Shown piece after piece: positions 36,680 through 44,978 of a stretch of 64,000 nucleotides of DNA. How positions within the stretch are numbered: the first letter of the stretch is position 1; the number at the start of each line of letters is the position of its first letter. The notes under the pieces were generated by a model that worked only from the letters and a program-made list of their open reading frames with translations, searched no databases and was not told the origin of the DNA. Made by a program: the position numbers and the translations under genes. Where the stretch lies: positions 62,001 through 126,000 of the forward strand of contig NC_013132.1 of the NCBI RefSeq assembly GCF_000024005.1. Direction: 5' to 3'. This DNA is from Chitinophaga pinensis DSM 2588 (GTDB taxonomy: Bacteria; Bacteroidota; Bacteroidia; Chitinophagales; Chitinophagaceae).

Positions 36680-37663
36680 ATGAAAAAATATCTGCTGACA
36701 TTACTCTGTTCTTTCCTCGTACTGCAATTGCTGGCGCAATCCCGCCCCATGACAATGGCGGAATATGTAAAGGCAAAATCATTTACCGTAAAAGATCTCG
36801 ATAACGATACCTATGTTAAGTTCAATAATGAATACGTACTGGACCGCTATGAGATGCGTAAACCCTATCTCATTACAGGCGATGACGGTCAGAAGAAAAG
36901 AATTGACCTCTATCGGCTTGTCGCCAAAGACAGTATGCTGGACATTGCCACCGTCATCTTCTACACCAACGAAGCCGGGAAGTTATACACAGCTGTCATG
37001 CCTTTATTCAACAGCAACCCTGATATCTGGAATCAATACTTTGAAGACATTCATGCCACCGACAAAGTGGAGAAGAACTATGTATTGAAACTCTCTTATG
37101 TGTTGTCCAAAGAATTCAGTTACCAGCTGTACAAGTCCATGAATGCCGGTAAAGATGTGAAAGAAGAAGCGGGCACTTATGGCACAGACATCTGCTTCCC
37201 TGGCGATCAAATGGTCAATCTGGCCAATGGCGCACAGAAAGCCTTACGTGATATCCGTCCGGGAGACGAGATTATCAGTCCGGATGCCAATACACACCGG
37301 ACCAGCACCATCCGGGTAAAAGAGCTGGTACAACATACCGCAGAAAACTATGCCATCACCCGTTTGCTGGTCATGCACACAATTGAAAACAATACTGCCG
37401 GTATGCATGAAGTACTGTTATCAAACAAAGTATTACAGGCTACGCCGAATCATCCGGTACTGACGGTAGCCGGGAAAAAACAAATGGGAGCGGTTACGAC
37501 CGGCGACCAGCTGCTTTGTATGGATGAACACACCAATACACTCGTCACATATACTGTTGTTAATAAAACGGAGTCTGCCGGTGGAAAACAACCGGTATAC
37601 AACATCATCGCAGAAGGTGGAGACGCCTTCATGATGAATAATATCATGGTTTTGCAGAAATAA
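36680..37663 (+). CDS. secreted protein ending in a Hint (hedgehog/intein) domain
   Basis: A 327-aa protein with a Sec signal peptide (residues 1-20, cleavage near LLAQS). Residues 21-170 are a domain I do not recognise. From Cys172 the sequence fits a Hint fold: ICFPGDQMV, DIRPGDEI, the block-B TxxH in ATPNHPVLT (Thr255, His258), and a final YNI-AFMMNNIMV segment. The protein ends two residues after that, and the His-Asn pair inteins need for splicing is missing (VLQK). This favours hedgehog-style self-cleavage at Cys172 rather than splicing. It is the last gene of the amine oxidase/aminotransferase operon and is followed by a strong terminator. Confidence 0.85.
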   Translation: MKKYLLTLLCSFLVLQLLAQSRPMTMAEYVKAKSFTVKDLDNDTYVKFNNEYVLDRYEMRKPYLITGDDGQKKRIDLYRLVAKDSMLDIATVIFYTNEAGKLYTAVMPLFNSNPDIWNQYFEDIHATDKVEKNYVLKLSYVLSKEFSYQLYKSMNAGKDVKEEAGTYGTDICFPGDQMVNLANGAQKALRDIRPGDEIISPDANTHRTSTIRVKELVQHTAENYAITRLLVMHTIENNTAGMHEVLLSNKVLQATPNHPVLTVAGKKQMGAVTTGDQLLCMDEHTNTLVTYTVVNKTESAGGKQPVYNIIAEGGDAFMMNNIMVLQK

Positions 37664-37683
37664 ACCAGGTATCTGTAACGATA

Positions 37684-37719
37684 AAAGGCAGTTCACCTCA
37701 CAGTGAACTGCCTTTTTTT
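37684..37719. terminator. bidirectional terminator, Hint gene / EF-G gene
   Basis: A 10-bp stem GGCAGTTCAC / GTGAACTGCC with a CTCACA loop, flanked by AAAA on the left and a TTTTTTT run on the right. It serves the rightward Hint-domain operon and, through the A-run, the leftward EF-G gene whose stop is adjacent. Confidence 0.9.
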
Positions 37720-37720
37720 A

Positions 37721-39799
37721 TCAGATTGTTGCCAGTACTCTACCGGCAATATTATTAGGCACCAGCTGATACTCCTGGAAAGTGACAGAAGCAGCGGCTC
37801 TGCCGGATGACAATGCACGCAGGGTGTTCACATATCCAAACAAATCAGACAAAGGCGCCTCGGCCCTGATATACTGGGCACTCGCCTTCATTTCCATTCC
37901 TTTGATCACACCACGGCGTCTGTTCAGATCACCGGTGATAGCGCCGGTATGTTCTTCAGGCAAGGTCACTTCTACGCTCATGAAAGGCTCCAGTAAACGG
38001 GGAGCGGCTTTCAGTGCAGCATGACGGAAGCCCAGGATAGCAGCATGTTCAAAGTCCTGCGCATGAGAGTCTTTTACATGCATAGATCCATCCAGCAAAC
38101 GCACTTTCATGGATTGTACCGGATAACCCGCCAATGCACCGGTCTTCATCGCCTCTTCAAATCCTTTCTTCACAGCAGGAATGAATTCACGGGGAATTGC
38201 TCCACCAGTCACTTCATTCACAAACTCAAGACCTGCTTGTCCGTCTTCACGTGGCGACAATTCAAACACAATCTCTGCGAAGCTACCAGAACCACCGTTC
38301 TGCTTACTATACACTTCCTTGTGTTCAATCGCCTGCGTGAACACTTCCTTATACGCAATCTGTGGCTGACCTTTACTGATCTCAACATGATAGTTGCTCG
38401 TCAGTTTTTCCAGTACAACTTCCAGGTGCAGCTCGCCCATACCTTTCAGGATGGTCTGACCTGAAGCCGGATCTACACTTACACTCAGCGTAGGATCTTC
38501 TTCTACCAGTTTTGACAGTGCCTCACTCAGCTTACTCACATCTTTTGCCACTTTTGCTTCAATCGCATAGCCGATCATAGGTTCAGGGAAACTGATCTTT
38601 TCCAGTAATACCGGTTGATCCGGATCAGACAGCGTATCGCCTGTGCGCACATCTTTTAACCCTACCACCGCGCCAATATCCCCGGCAGTGATCGCATCCG
38701 CAGTTTCATATTTATCTGACATGATACGCATCAGGCGACTGATACGCACATGTTTACCAGTACGACTATTCCACACGGAGTCACCTGTACGCAATACACC
38801 GGAATACACCCTGACCATTGTCAGTTTACCGGCATAATCATCAGAGATGATCTTAAATGCTAAGGCAGCAAACGGACTTTCTTCACTGGCAGTAAGCATT
38901 GTAGCTTCTTCTGTTTCAACATCCACTGCATGTATCTGCGGCATATCAACCGGCGCAGGCAGATAACGTACAACAGCATCCAGCAAAGGCTGTACGCCCT
39001 TATTGCGATAAGCTGCACCAGCCAGTACAGGTATTACCTGCATCTGTAAGGTAGTCTGACGTAAGGCACGATAGATATCTTCCGCTGCTACGCTAGCCGG
39101 ATCATTCGTATAACTATTGAAGATCACTTCATCATACAAAGACAACTCTTCTAACAAGACCACACGTGCCTGCATCGCTTCTTCCTGCAAATGCGCAGGG
39201 ATATCTGTAACGGAATAAGACTTACCATCATCACCACTCCAGACATACGCCTTCATTGCGATCAGATCTATCACACCAGAGAAATCATCCTCTGCACCAA
39301 TCGGTATCTGCACAGGAACTGCATTTGCGTGCAACATATCACGGATCTCGTTTACTACGCGACGGAAGTCAGCACCTTGTCTGTCCATCTTATTGATCAT
39401 AATAATGCGGGGTACATTATAACGGTTCGCCTGTTGCCATACTGTTTCAGATTGCGGCTGCACACCAGATTTCGCGCAGAATACAGCAATAGCGCCATCC
39501 AGTACACGCAGGGAACGTTCTACTTCAGCAGTGAAGTCAATGTGACCGGGCGTATCAATGATGTTCACCTGGTATTTATTATTATCTAATTGCCAGTAGG
39601 TCGTGATCGCAGCAGAAGAGATGGTAATACCTCTTTTTTCTTCCTGCGGATCGCTATCCATCACGGTATTTCCTTCATCAACGCTACCCAGCTTGTGTGT
39701 AAGACCTGTATAATAAAGCATGCGTTCAGTAACAGTGGTTTTACCTGCATCGACATGCGCCATGATTCCTATATTTCTGAAGTTATCCAATCGTTTCAT
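37721..39799 (-). CDS. fusA-like: translation elongation factor G, probably a paralogue
   Basis: A translational GTPase of 692 aa with the complete EF-G layout: G domain ([26 protein letters not shown]), domain II, and domains III-V with [13 protein letters not shown] and [17 protein letters not shown]. The ATG at 39799 ([13 protein letters not shown]) is the family start; the open frame continues to 39874 without support. It is not next to rpsL, rpsG or tuf. The switch I region reads [15 protein letters not shown] instead of the more usual MDWMEQEQERGITIT, so this is probably a second, specialised EF-G. An intrinsic terminator lies ~22 bases upstream of its start codon on the same strand. 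Confidence 0.93.
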   Translation of the reverse strand: MKRLDNFRNIGIMAHVDAGKTTVTERMLYYTGLTHKLGSVDEGNTVMDSDPQEEKRGITISSAAITTYWQLDNNKYQVNIIDTPGHIDFTAEVERSLRVLDGAIAVFCAKSGVQPQSETVWQQANRYNVPRIIMINKMDRQGADFRRVVNEIRDMLHANAVPVQIPIGAEDDFSGVIDLIAMKAYVWSGDDGKSYSVTDIPAHLQEEAMQARVVLLEELSLYDEVIFNSYTNDPASVAAEDIYRALRQTTLQMQVIPVLAGAAYRNKGVQPLLDAVVRYLPAPVDMPQIHAVDVETEEATMLTASEESPFAALAFKIISDDYAGKLTMVRVYSGVLRTGDSVWNSRTGKHVRISRLMRIMSDKYETADAITAGDIGAVVGLKDVRTGDTLSDPDQPVLLEKISFPEPMIGYAIEAKVAKDVSKLSEALSKLVEEDPTLSVSVDPASGQTILKGMGELHLEVVLEKLTSNYHVEISKGQPQIAYKEVFTQAIEHKEVYSKQNGGSGSFAEIVFELSPREDGQAGLEFVNEVTGGAIPREFIPAVKKGFEEAMKTGALAGYPVQSMKVRLLDGSMHVKDSHAQDFEHAAILGFRHAALKAAPRLLEPFMSVEVTLPEEHTGAITGDLNRRRGVIKGMEMKASAQYIRAEAPLSDLFGYVNTLRALSSGRAAASVTFQEYQLVPNNIAGRVLATI

Positions 39800-39821
39800 T
39801 GTAGTTGATTTTAAAGCCAAA

Positions 39822-39855
39822 TAAAAAAGCCTTCCGTTCTGGTAACGGAAGGCTT
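39822..39855 (-). terminator. terminator/attenuator in the EF-G leader
   Basis: A perfect 12-bp stem AAGCCTTCCGTT / AACGGAAGGCTT with a 5-base loop, followed on the minus strand by a TTTTTT run, and then the EF-G start codon only 23 bases on. There is no room for an independent promoter after the hairpin, so EF-G expression must read through it, suggesting attenuation. Confidence 0.8.
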
Positions 39856-39879
39856 CTCGCAATATGCAAAGCACTGACG

Positions 39880-39933
39880 TTACCGGACTAGCGGTTTAAA
39901 TAAAATTGTCAATGTTTTGATAACAGCTTTCAT
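39880..39933 (-). CDS. possible 17-aa leader peptide upstream of EF-G (speculative)
   Basis: A very short frame [17 protein letters not shown] ends with TAA 25 bases before the terminator hairpin in front of the EF-G gene and on the same strand. The position is right for a leader peptide of a translation-coupled attenuator. There is no strong ribosome-binding site and the peptide has no run of a single regulatory amino acid. It may be a chance frame. Confidence 0.25.
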   Translation of the reverse strand: MKAVIKTLTILFKPLVR

Positions 39934-39993
39934 ATTGCTTGTGATAAATAATGTTATAAATGAACTGTAAATAGCGGGAGAATGGGGGAGACA

Positions 39994-40025
39994 AAATAAA
40001 AAGGCCCCTTCGGATGAAGGGGCCT
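39994..40025 (-). terminator. intrinsic terminator of the 42-aa gene
   Basis: A 10-bp GC-rich stem AGGCCCCTTC / GAAGGGGCCT with a GGAT loop, followed on the minus strand by TTTTATTTTG. It lies 25 bases beyond the stop of the small leftward gene at 40050-40178 and separates it from the EF-G leader. Confidence 0.85.
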
Positions 40026-40049
40026 CTGAAGAATATCCAGACACAATAA

Positions 40050-40178
40050 TTAACCTCTTACATCCGGGCAAGGATTTGCCTCCCCGTTCTTAATTAAGAC
40101 AATACAGGTACTGGCAATTACTGCTCTTATTGCAGCACTTGCGTTGAACGCTGATTGATATGTAAGAATGTTATTCAT
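40050..40178 (-). CDS. 42-aa peptide gene with own promoter and terminator
   Basis: A small frame that begins ATG-AAT-AAC-ATT and ends DVRG-TAA. The product is MNNILTYQSAFNASAAIRAV followed by a hydrophobic stretch IASTCIVLIK and a tail NGEANPCPDVRG with a second cysteine. No family is recognised. It could be a small membrane-associated peptide or a precursor peptide. Support for a real gene comes from context: a TAnnTTTG promoter word 29 bases upstream, an intrinsic terminator 25 bases downstream, and no other gene to explain either element. Confidence 0.5.
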   Translation of the reverse strand: MNNILTYQSAFNASAAIRAVIASTCIVLIKNGEANPCPDVRG

Positions 40179-40207
40179 TGTGATTAATTGCTTTTAAAAA
40201 TCGTGTA

Positions 40208-40215
40208 CAAATGTA
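40208..40215 (-). promoter_or_regulatory. Bacteroidota -7 element (TACATTTG)
   Basis: On the minus strand TACATTTG matches the Bacteroidota -7 consensus TAnnTTTG exactly, with a TTG 22 bases upstream as a possible -33 element. Transcription would start a few bases beyond, about 20-25 bases before the ATG of the 42-aa gene. Confidence 0.55.
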
Positions 40216-40312
40216 CGAAGAATTTCGATATAAAAATCAATCGATGCAAGGTATTGCTTTAACACGCATTTAACGCAACACTAACTGATTGAATGATACA
40301 CGTTTAATTTCA

Positions 40313-41176
40313 TTAAAGAGAAAGACCATAACTCGCCGTCCATTTTTCTTTAATCGCCGCCCTGGTTTCGACAAATTCTTTATCTGTTCCCTGTGCAATT
40401 GCATCAAGTGGATAGCGCAGCGGACGAGTGCCTTTTTCCATATTTACCAGTGCCAGTACACCGTCAGCAATTACCTGCGGATCCATGTTAAACTCGGCCA
40501 TCTTACCAAATAAAGCCGCACCGATAGATCCAAACAATTGCTGTGCCGGCTCACCATATTCAGCAGTGATGTTTTCTTTATCTGCATGTACGCCTGCCTT
40601 TCCACCGTTATTCATCTCAGTCGGATACACACCTGGTTGTATAGATACGTTTTCGATACCGTACTGTTTTAACTCATGCTGTGCTCCTTCAGTGATCGTT
40701 TCTACAGCAAACTTACCCATCAGGTAAGGCACCATAAAAGGCAAGGTAAAACCGCTGGCGCCGGATGTGAGGTTGATGATCAATCCGTTCTTTTCTTTGC
40801 GCATTGCAGGTAATACCGCCTGATAAGTACGTATCACACCATATACATTGACTTCTTCCATCTTTTTGATCTGATCGATGGACCATGATTCCAGTAATCC
40901 AAAGCCGGATACGGCTGCATTATTTACCAGTACATCTATTCTGCCATGTTTTGCCAATACAGTATTCACCGCATTCTTCACAGAAGCATCGTCTGTTACA
41001 TCCAGTTCTACTACATCTACGTTAGGTACTTCACTCAGTTCTTTTGCTGCTGCCGCATTTTTGTCTGTAACGCCTCTCATGGCAGCAATAACAGTATGTC
41101 CTGCTTTCGCCAGTGTAAGGGTCATTAATTTACCAAAACCAGTACTTGTGCCTGTGATCAGTATTATCTTTTTCAT
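40313..41176 (-). CDS. short-chain dehydrogenase/reductase
   Basis: A classical SDR enzyme of 287 aa. The NAD(P)-binding motif TGTSTGFG is at residues 8-15, the NNAAV structural motif follows near 88, and the active-site tetrad includes Ser in TSGASG and the YxxxK in PYLMGKFAVE. The long C-terminal part and GFG variant are typical of SDRs acting on small carbonyl compounds or steroids; the substrate is open. It is monocistronic, with an AT-rich leader that carries CATTGAC / GTCAATG inverted sites ~75-110 bases upstream. Confidence 0.93.
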   Translation of the reverse strand: MKKIILITGTSTGFGKLMTLTLAKAGHTVIAAMRGVTDKNAAAAKELSEVPNVDVVELDVTDDASVKNAVNTVLAKHGRIDVLVNNAAVSGFGLLESWSIDQIKKMEEVNVYGVIRTYQAVLPAMRKEKNGLIINLTSGASGFTLPFMVPYLMGKFAVETITEGAQHELKQYGIENVSIQPGVYPTEMNNGGKAGVHADKENITAEYGEPAQQLFGSIGAALFGKMAEFNMDPQVIADGVLALVNMEKGTRPLRYPLDAIAQGTDKEFVETRAAIKEKWTASYGLSL

Positions 41177-41249
41177 GATTACAATATTTTTGTTGTTAAT
41201 TTTTTGCTTTGTTTACAACACAAAATTGCATCATATCAGCCCCTTGTTC

Positions 41250-41290
41250 CATTGACTTATATTCGTTAATTTCGTTGATAAATGTCAATG
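41250..41290. promoter_or_regulatory. inverted heptamer, possible operator
   Basis: CATTGAC (41250-41256) and GTCAATG (41284-41290) are exact inverted copies 27 bases apart in the 285-base gap upstream of the SDR gene. They could bind a dimeric regulator, but no regulator gene adjoins them. The rest of the gap holds nothing else I can interpret. Confidence 0.25.
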
Positions 41291-41461
41291 AAACGACCCC
41301 GCTGATCTTCTCATATAACTATACTCAGAAGGTACTTATCTTACCATAATGCTGCCTTTTCAACGTAGCATTAACGAAAGATGAGTATAGTGTGACGATA
41401 GTAGAAGGCTTATTAAAGGTGTATACAGGCGTACTATCTGAACAGCGACAACATATATCAG

Positions 41462-42616
41462 CTATAACCATATCAATGGATGCCTGATAGGTAAATTTCT
41501 CACTACTTCTGCATTGGAAGGCTGGTGATCCAGCTTCTTCCAGGTATCCAACCAGGTTTGCTGCTGCCAGGTATTTGCTCCAAATACCAGAAATGGATGT
41601 GCTACCGGCCATTCCTCCCAATACATTACATCGGGCTTTTTAGGCCATTTACGCTTGTCTGCCACATAGGGATACAAATACTCGATTCCCTTATGGATCG
41701 TCCTGCCATCAGGCAGCTGATATGTCCAGAGGGAATGCTCTTCATCCGAGAGGATCTGGCAGATGGTGACCATGGCGTCCAGGTTAAACAGCGAATACCC
41801 ATAAGGTTTCGTTCTGGCCAGTTCCAGCGGGAAACTGCCATCCGCAGCCATCTGATTAGGTAAAAGGACTTCCTGGTACCTTTTCCGGCAGAACTGTAAT
41901 AAGGTGGTATCTCCGGTAAAACGGGCAAAACTGGCCACCTGCATTACCCAGCAGGTACCATGGTTATTCTTTGCATTCATTTCATCCTTTGCATAGGGAT
42001 GGCTGGTCAGCCATTGCAGATAATCCACAAACCAACGCCTGATATCCGCCAGTAAGGTCTTATCGAAAACAGTGGCTTCCTGCATCACCAATACTCCCTG
42101 CGCCACTTCCATCAGGTGAATCGTATCAATGATACCAATCCCCCTGCCGGTAAAACGCCCTTTAATAGCCTGTGCATATAACAGGTTAGGATGCATAAGC
42201 GTCGCTGTATCAGTAAACCAGGCTTTCAGGTGTACCTGTGCGGCGATGACATATCGTTGGTCGCCGGTAATACGGTAAGCGGAAGCCAGAGCGCCGATAA
42301 TACGGCTGAACCGTATCATGGCCAGCCGGTGTGCAACAAAATTATCCGGGTTGGTCATACCGTCTCTTTGTACATAGGGGCTGTCCGGCTGACCAGCGAC
42401 CGGCCACCAGTAATCACCTTCTGAATAAAAGTCGTGTTTACCACCGGCGCTGCGTACACAGCTTTGTGCTGTTACCGTTTCCGGGACTTGTTGTAAAGCC
42501 CAGGCAGCTTCTCTCAATACCTGCTTACGCAATATTGCAATAATGGATTTATCAGGCGGAGATGGTATAAATGCACCGCAGCAGAGGAGTAGCAGTAATA
42601 GGATTAAGTTTTTCAT
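41462..42616 (-). CDS. secreted alginate-lyase-family enzyme
   Basis: A 384-aa exported protein (signal peptide LILLLLLLCCGAFIPS). The body is an alpha/alpha toroid of the alginate lyase family (PF05426). Visible markers are YWWPV, MTNPDNFVAHRL, the active-site stretch NAKNNHGTCWVMQVASFARF with Asn-His, and ARTKPYGYSLFNLDAM. Residue usage fits a lyase that cleaves uronate polysaccharides or a hydrolase of the same fold. No SusCD pair adjoins it, so it is a stand-alone enzyme. It is divergent from the lipoprotein gene at 42681. Confidence 0.87.
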   Translation of the reverse strand: MKNLILLLLLLCCGAFIPSPPDKSIIAILRKQVLREAAWALQQVPETVTAQSCVRSAGGKHDFYSEGDYWWPVAGQPDSPYVQRDGMTNPDNFVAHRLAMIRFSRIIGALASAYRITGDQRYVIAAQVHLKAWFTDTATLMHPNLLYAQAIKGRFTGRGIGIIDTIHLMEVAQGVLVMQEATVFDKTLLADIRRWFVDYLQWLTSHPYAKDEMNAKNNHGTCWVMQVASFARFTGDTTLLQFCRKRYQEVLLPNQMAADGSFPLELARTKPYGYSLFNLDAMVTICQILSDEEHSLWTYQLPDGRTIHKGIEYLYPYVADKRKWPKKPDVMYWEEWPVAHPFLVFGANTWQQQTWLDTWKKLDHQPSNAEVVRNLPIRHPLIWL

Positions 42617-42680
42617 GGGTTATTAACGTGAACTGATCACATAATACAAAACTCGGCTGATATTTCCCTAACTTGCCCGG

Positions 42681-43508
42681 ATGATGAACAAACTCCCGCT
42701 TATCCTGCTGGCTGCATTGCTCAGCGCCTGTGCCCAGTCATCGCTTCAACCTGTTATGGTAGCAAAAAAGATCTTCCAGGTGAATGCAGATGAAAAATTC
42801 ATCAACGCCCACAGTACCGGTGATTATCGTGGTAGCCCAAGCGGACGTGATCTTCCTGCCGATATGCAGCGATCCTTTCTGCTCTTACAGCAACGTGGTG
42901 AAAATAGTGCCGTAGCGCTCAACCTCCGGCAAGGCAATCTTATCATCGATAAGTATCTCTTTTTCACAAAAGACAGCGGCAGCTGGAAGCTGTCGGGTAT
43001 TGGTACGCCAACACTGGCACAGCTCCATGTAAGGAAACTACGGGCTATGCAGGCATTATCAGAAGCAGCCATTGACAGTACACTACGGGAAGCGCAACAG
43101 TATACCGATCCGGAATATAAAACCAGGGAAGAGTTTGATTTTATTGTTAATAGTCTGCAGTTGAAATTAGCACCTGACGACACCCTGATCGCACATTTCA
43201 ATAAATATCGCCCTGCATTTGACAATCTGCTGGTAGCAGCCAGACAGGCGCTCCAGCAACCACACGATGAATACAATTCATTGGTCAATACAAAAACACC
43301 GGCATACCGTCCTTTACTGATCAGTAATATCACCACAGGAGGTTTCCTCCCGGCACAATGTATCGACTTTCATATTCTTTATGACCAGGTAGGTTATCTG
43401 TATACACCAGATGAAAAATATCTGCCTGAACTACGACCTGATAAAGTGATGATGGTAAGAAAATTAGGCAGGGGGTGGTATCTGTATAAAGTAGCGATCT
43501 ATCTGTAA
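42681..43508 (+). CDS. unknown lipoprotein, 275 aa
   Basis: I do not recognise the family. The lipoprotein signal is short with lipobox LLSACA. The mature protein is predicted mixed: an N-terminal beta part up to ~110 with a KYLFFTKDSGSWKLSGIGTP segment like that of DUF-type NTF2-like domains, a helical middle (~115-200) and a C-terminal beta part. It starts 65 bases from the divergent alginate lyase gene and is followed by a good terminator, so it is monocistronic. Confidence 0.75.
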   Translation: MMNKLPLILLAALLSACAQSSLQPVMVAKKIFQVNADEKFINAHSTGDYRGSPSGRDLPADMQRSFLLLQQRGENSAVALNLRQGNLIIDKYLFFTKDSGSWKLSGIGTPTLAQLHVRKLRAMQALSEAAIDSTLREAQQYTDPEYKTREEFDFIVNSLQLKLAPDDTLIAHFNKYRPAFDNLLVAARQALQQPHDEYNSLVNTKTPAYRPLLISNITTGGFLPAQCIDFHILYDQVGYLYTPDEKYLPELRPDKVMMVRKLGRGWYLYKVAIYL

Positions 43509-43520
43509 TCAAAACTTCAG

Positions 43521-43548
43521 AGAGCTGGCGCAAAGCCAGCTCTTATTA
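43521..43548 (+). terminator. terminator after the 275-aa lipoprotein
   Basis: A perfect 9-bp stem AGAGCTGGC / GCCAGCTCT with a GCAAA loop and a U-rich tail (TATTATTT), 13 bases after the stop codon. Confidence 0.85.
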
Positions 43549-43836
43549 TTTAAACAAGTAAATAAGCCCCCTTCATAAAGATGACATTTTATTAATATTC
43601 TCATAACATACACTCACAAACCCTTTTATATTTTTGCTCCCGCCCATTTCACCTTATAGCATCATTGTACAACCTTATAAGGTATGCGAATTGCTTAACG
43701 CTGTAAAAAAATCCATACAGCACTTAAGCATTTTAACGGCAGTTGAAATGCGGAGAAAATAAGTATCCTTGACCCGGTATTGCAGCAGAAAGACAGTTAT
43801 TCACCATCCACGTTTTTCCTTAAAAACCTATAATAA
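43549..43836 (+). promoter_or_regulatory. long leader of the Cys-rich lipoprotein gene
   Basis: The gap has no coding frame. A TATTTTTG word at 43629-43636 fits the TAnnTTTG promoter consensus (no clear -33 TTG). It is followed by a perfect 12-base palindrome ACCTTATAAGGT at 43672-43683. If that promoter is used the transcript has a leader of about 190 bases, long for this genome, so post-transcriptional control is possible. Confidence 0.35.
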
Positions 43837-44751
43837 ATGAAAAAAACAACCCTCTTCCTGTTAAGCTGCTGTAGCTTATTACTGTTAACACAATGTCAGA
43901 AAGCTGACGAAGAAATGGCGCCAAAAATGAAGAACGAAACGGAAGTAGCTGCTGTCGCAGCTGCCACTCCATGCGCCTGTTCTGAAAGTTCCACGAAGGT
44001 AAGCGGCACCTCCGCTCAGGCATGGGCAACACAGTTTGCACCATTGATCAAATTTGACCGTGCATCACCGGATTATCCGACTACGGTAGAAAACATTTTC
44101 GCCAGTTCTGATCCTTCTTCCGCTGCATGTGGCGGTAAGCTGGTACTGGTAGAAAGAACAGTTCCGCGATCAAAAGATTTTCCTACCTATTTCGATGTAC
44201 AGGTACACCCAAGCGATGCAGACAGGATCTTCATCGACTACTGGTGGGCGTACAAACGCCAGGAAAACTGTTTCTCCAATCTCGGTGGACATGATTATGA
44301 CCTGGAGCACGTTGTTATCCAGTTCAGACAGTCTACACAACGTATCATTTCCGTTACATACTTCCAGCATGGCGGTTACTACACCAAAGACTACAGAAGT
44401 AAAGCAGCTGGTACAAGGGTACAGGCATGGGTAGGTAAATTTGCACATGGTATGTACCACTTCGGCAGCTCTGTCACCTTACCAGGTTACGAATGTGCTT
44501 ACTGGGGTGATTACAGAAACCCGAATGGTACACAGGATGAAGTGCTGACCGGCAACAGACTGGTACAAATGAGCTGTAGCGCATTCGAGTTTAACTTCAG
44601 CGGTAACTGGGGTGATCCAGGTAAAGGACCATTGTTCCGCGACAGATCTTACTGGAACTTCCCGGCTTGTTCTGGTACCGATGGTCCGTTCGGACAGGAT
44701 GGTTGCAGCGCCTGTGACTTCGGTAATACCAAACAGATTGGCACTATTTAA
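43837..44751 (+). CDS. Cys-rich lipoprotein, Vps62/NPP1-like
   Basis: A 304-aa lipoprotein (signal LLSCCSLLLLTQC). The mature domain opens with CACSESS and carries W-FAPLIKFD, FIDYWWAYKRQ, GGHDYDLEHVVIQFR, YFQHGGYYTKDY and WVGKFAHGMYH. This order resembles Vps62-like proteins and, more distantly, NPP1/NLP proteins whose GHRHDWE motif would align with GGHDYDLEH. Eight or more cysteines suggest disulfides. It may bind or permeabilise membranes, but this is inference. The stop codon abuts repeat copy 4. Confidence 0.65.
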   Translation: MKKTTLFLLSCCSLLLLTQCQKADEEMAPKMKNETEVAAVAAATPCACSESSTKVSGTSAQAWATQFAPLIKFDRASPDYPTTVENIFASSDPSSAACGGKLVLVERTVPRSKDFPTYFDVQVHPSDADRIFIDYWWAYKRQENCFSNLGGHDYDLEHVVIQFRQSTQRIISVTYFQHGGYYTKDYRSKAAGTRVQAWVGKFAHGMYHFGSSVTLPGYECAYWGDYRNPNGTQDEVLTGNRLVQMSCSAFEFNFSGNWGDPGKGPLFRDRSYWNFPACSGTDGPFGQDGCSACDFGNTKQIGTI

Positions 44752-44752
44752 T

Positions 44753-44974
44753 CAATTAAGAATTAGGAATTAAGAATTAAGAATTTGCTGCAAATGTCAG
44801 TCTCGGGAATTATTGAATCTTATTGGTTATTGCGCTTATCCTTGTTCTACATACAAAAGCGGTTGTTTCGTAATGAGACAACCGCTTTTGTATGGATATT
44901 TACTATGCTGATACCATTAGCAATATTTCTTGCTAATTCTTAATTCTTAATTCTTAATTCTTAATTCTTAATTT
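44753..44974. repeat. AATTAAG inverted-repeat element, copy 4
   Basis: The left arm (44753-44785) and right arm (44934-44974, five to six units) are reverse complements made of AATTAAG units. The element fills the space between two convergent genes. Unlike the other copies its loop is longer (~150 bases) and contains a strong hairpin of its own. Confidence 0.88.
44853..44891. terminator. bidirectional terminator inside repeat copy 4
   Basis: A perfect 14-bp stem ACAAAAGCGGTTGT / ACAACCGCTTTTGT with an 11-base loop, A/T-rich at its base on both sides. It serves the convergent Cys-rich lipoprotein and GH127 genes. Confidence 0.8.
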
Positions 44975-44978
44975 CTCC

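Noticed and set aside
37184..37663. True splicing intein in the secreted protein
   Set aside because: There is no C-terminal His-Asn, no following extein residue and no endonuclease insert; the protein simply ends.
39934..40071. Extended frame of 63 codons upstream of EF-G on the minus strand
   Set aside because: It runs through the terminator of the 42-aa gene and has no independent start signals; only the last 17 codons were kept as a speculative leader.
19257..44974. Interpretation of the AATTAAG arms as a CRISPR array
   Set aside because: The units are seven bases, contiguous and inverted in pairs; there are no regularly spaced unique spacers and no cas genes.
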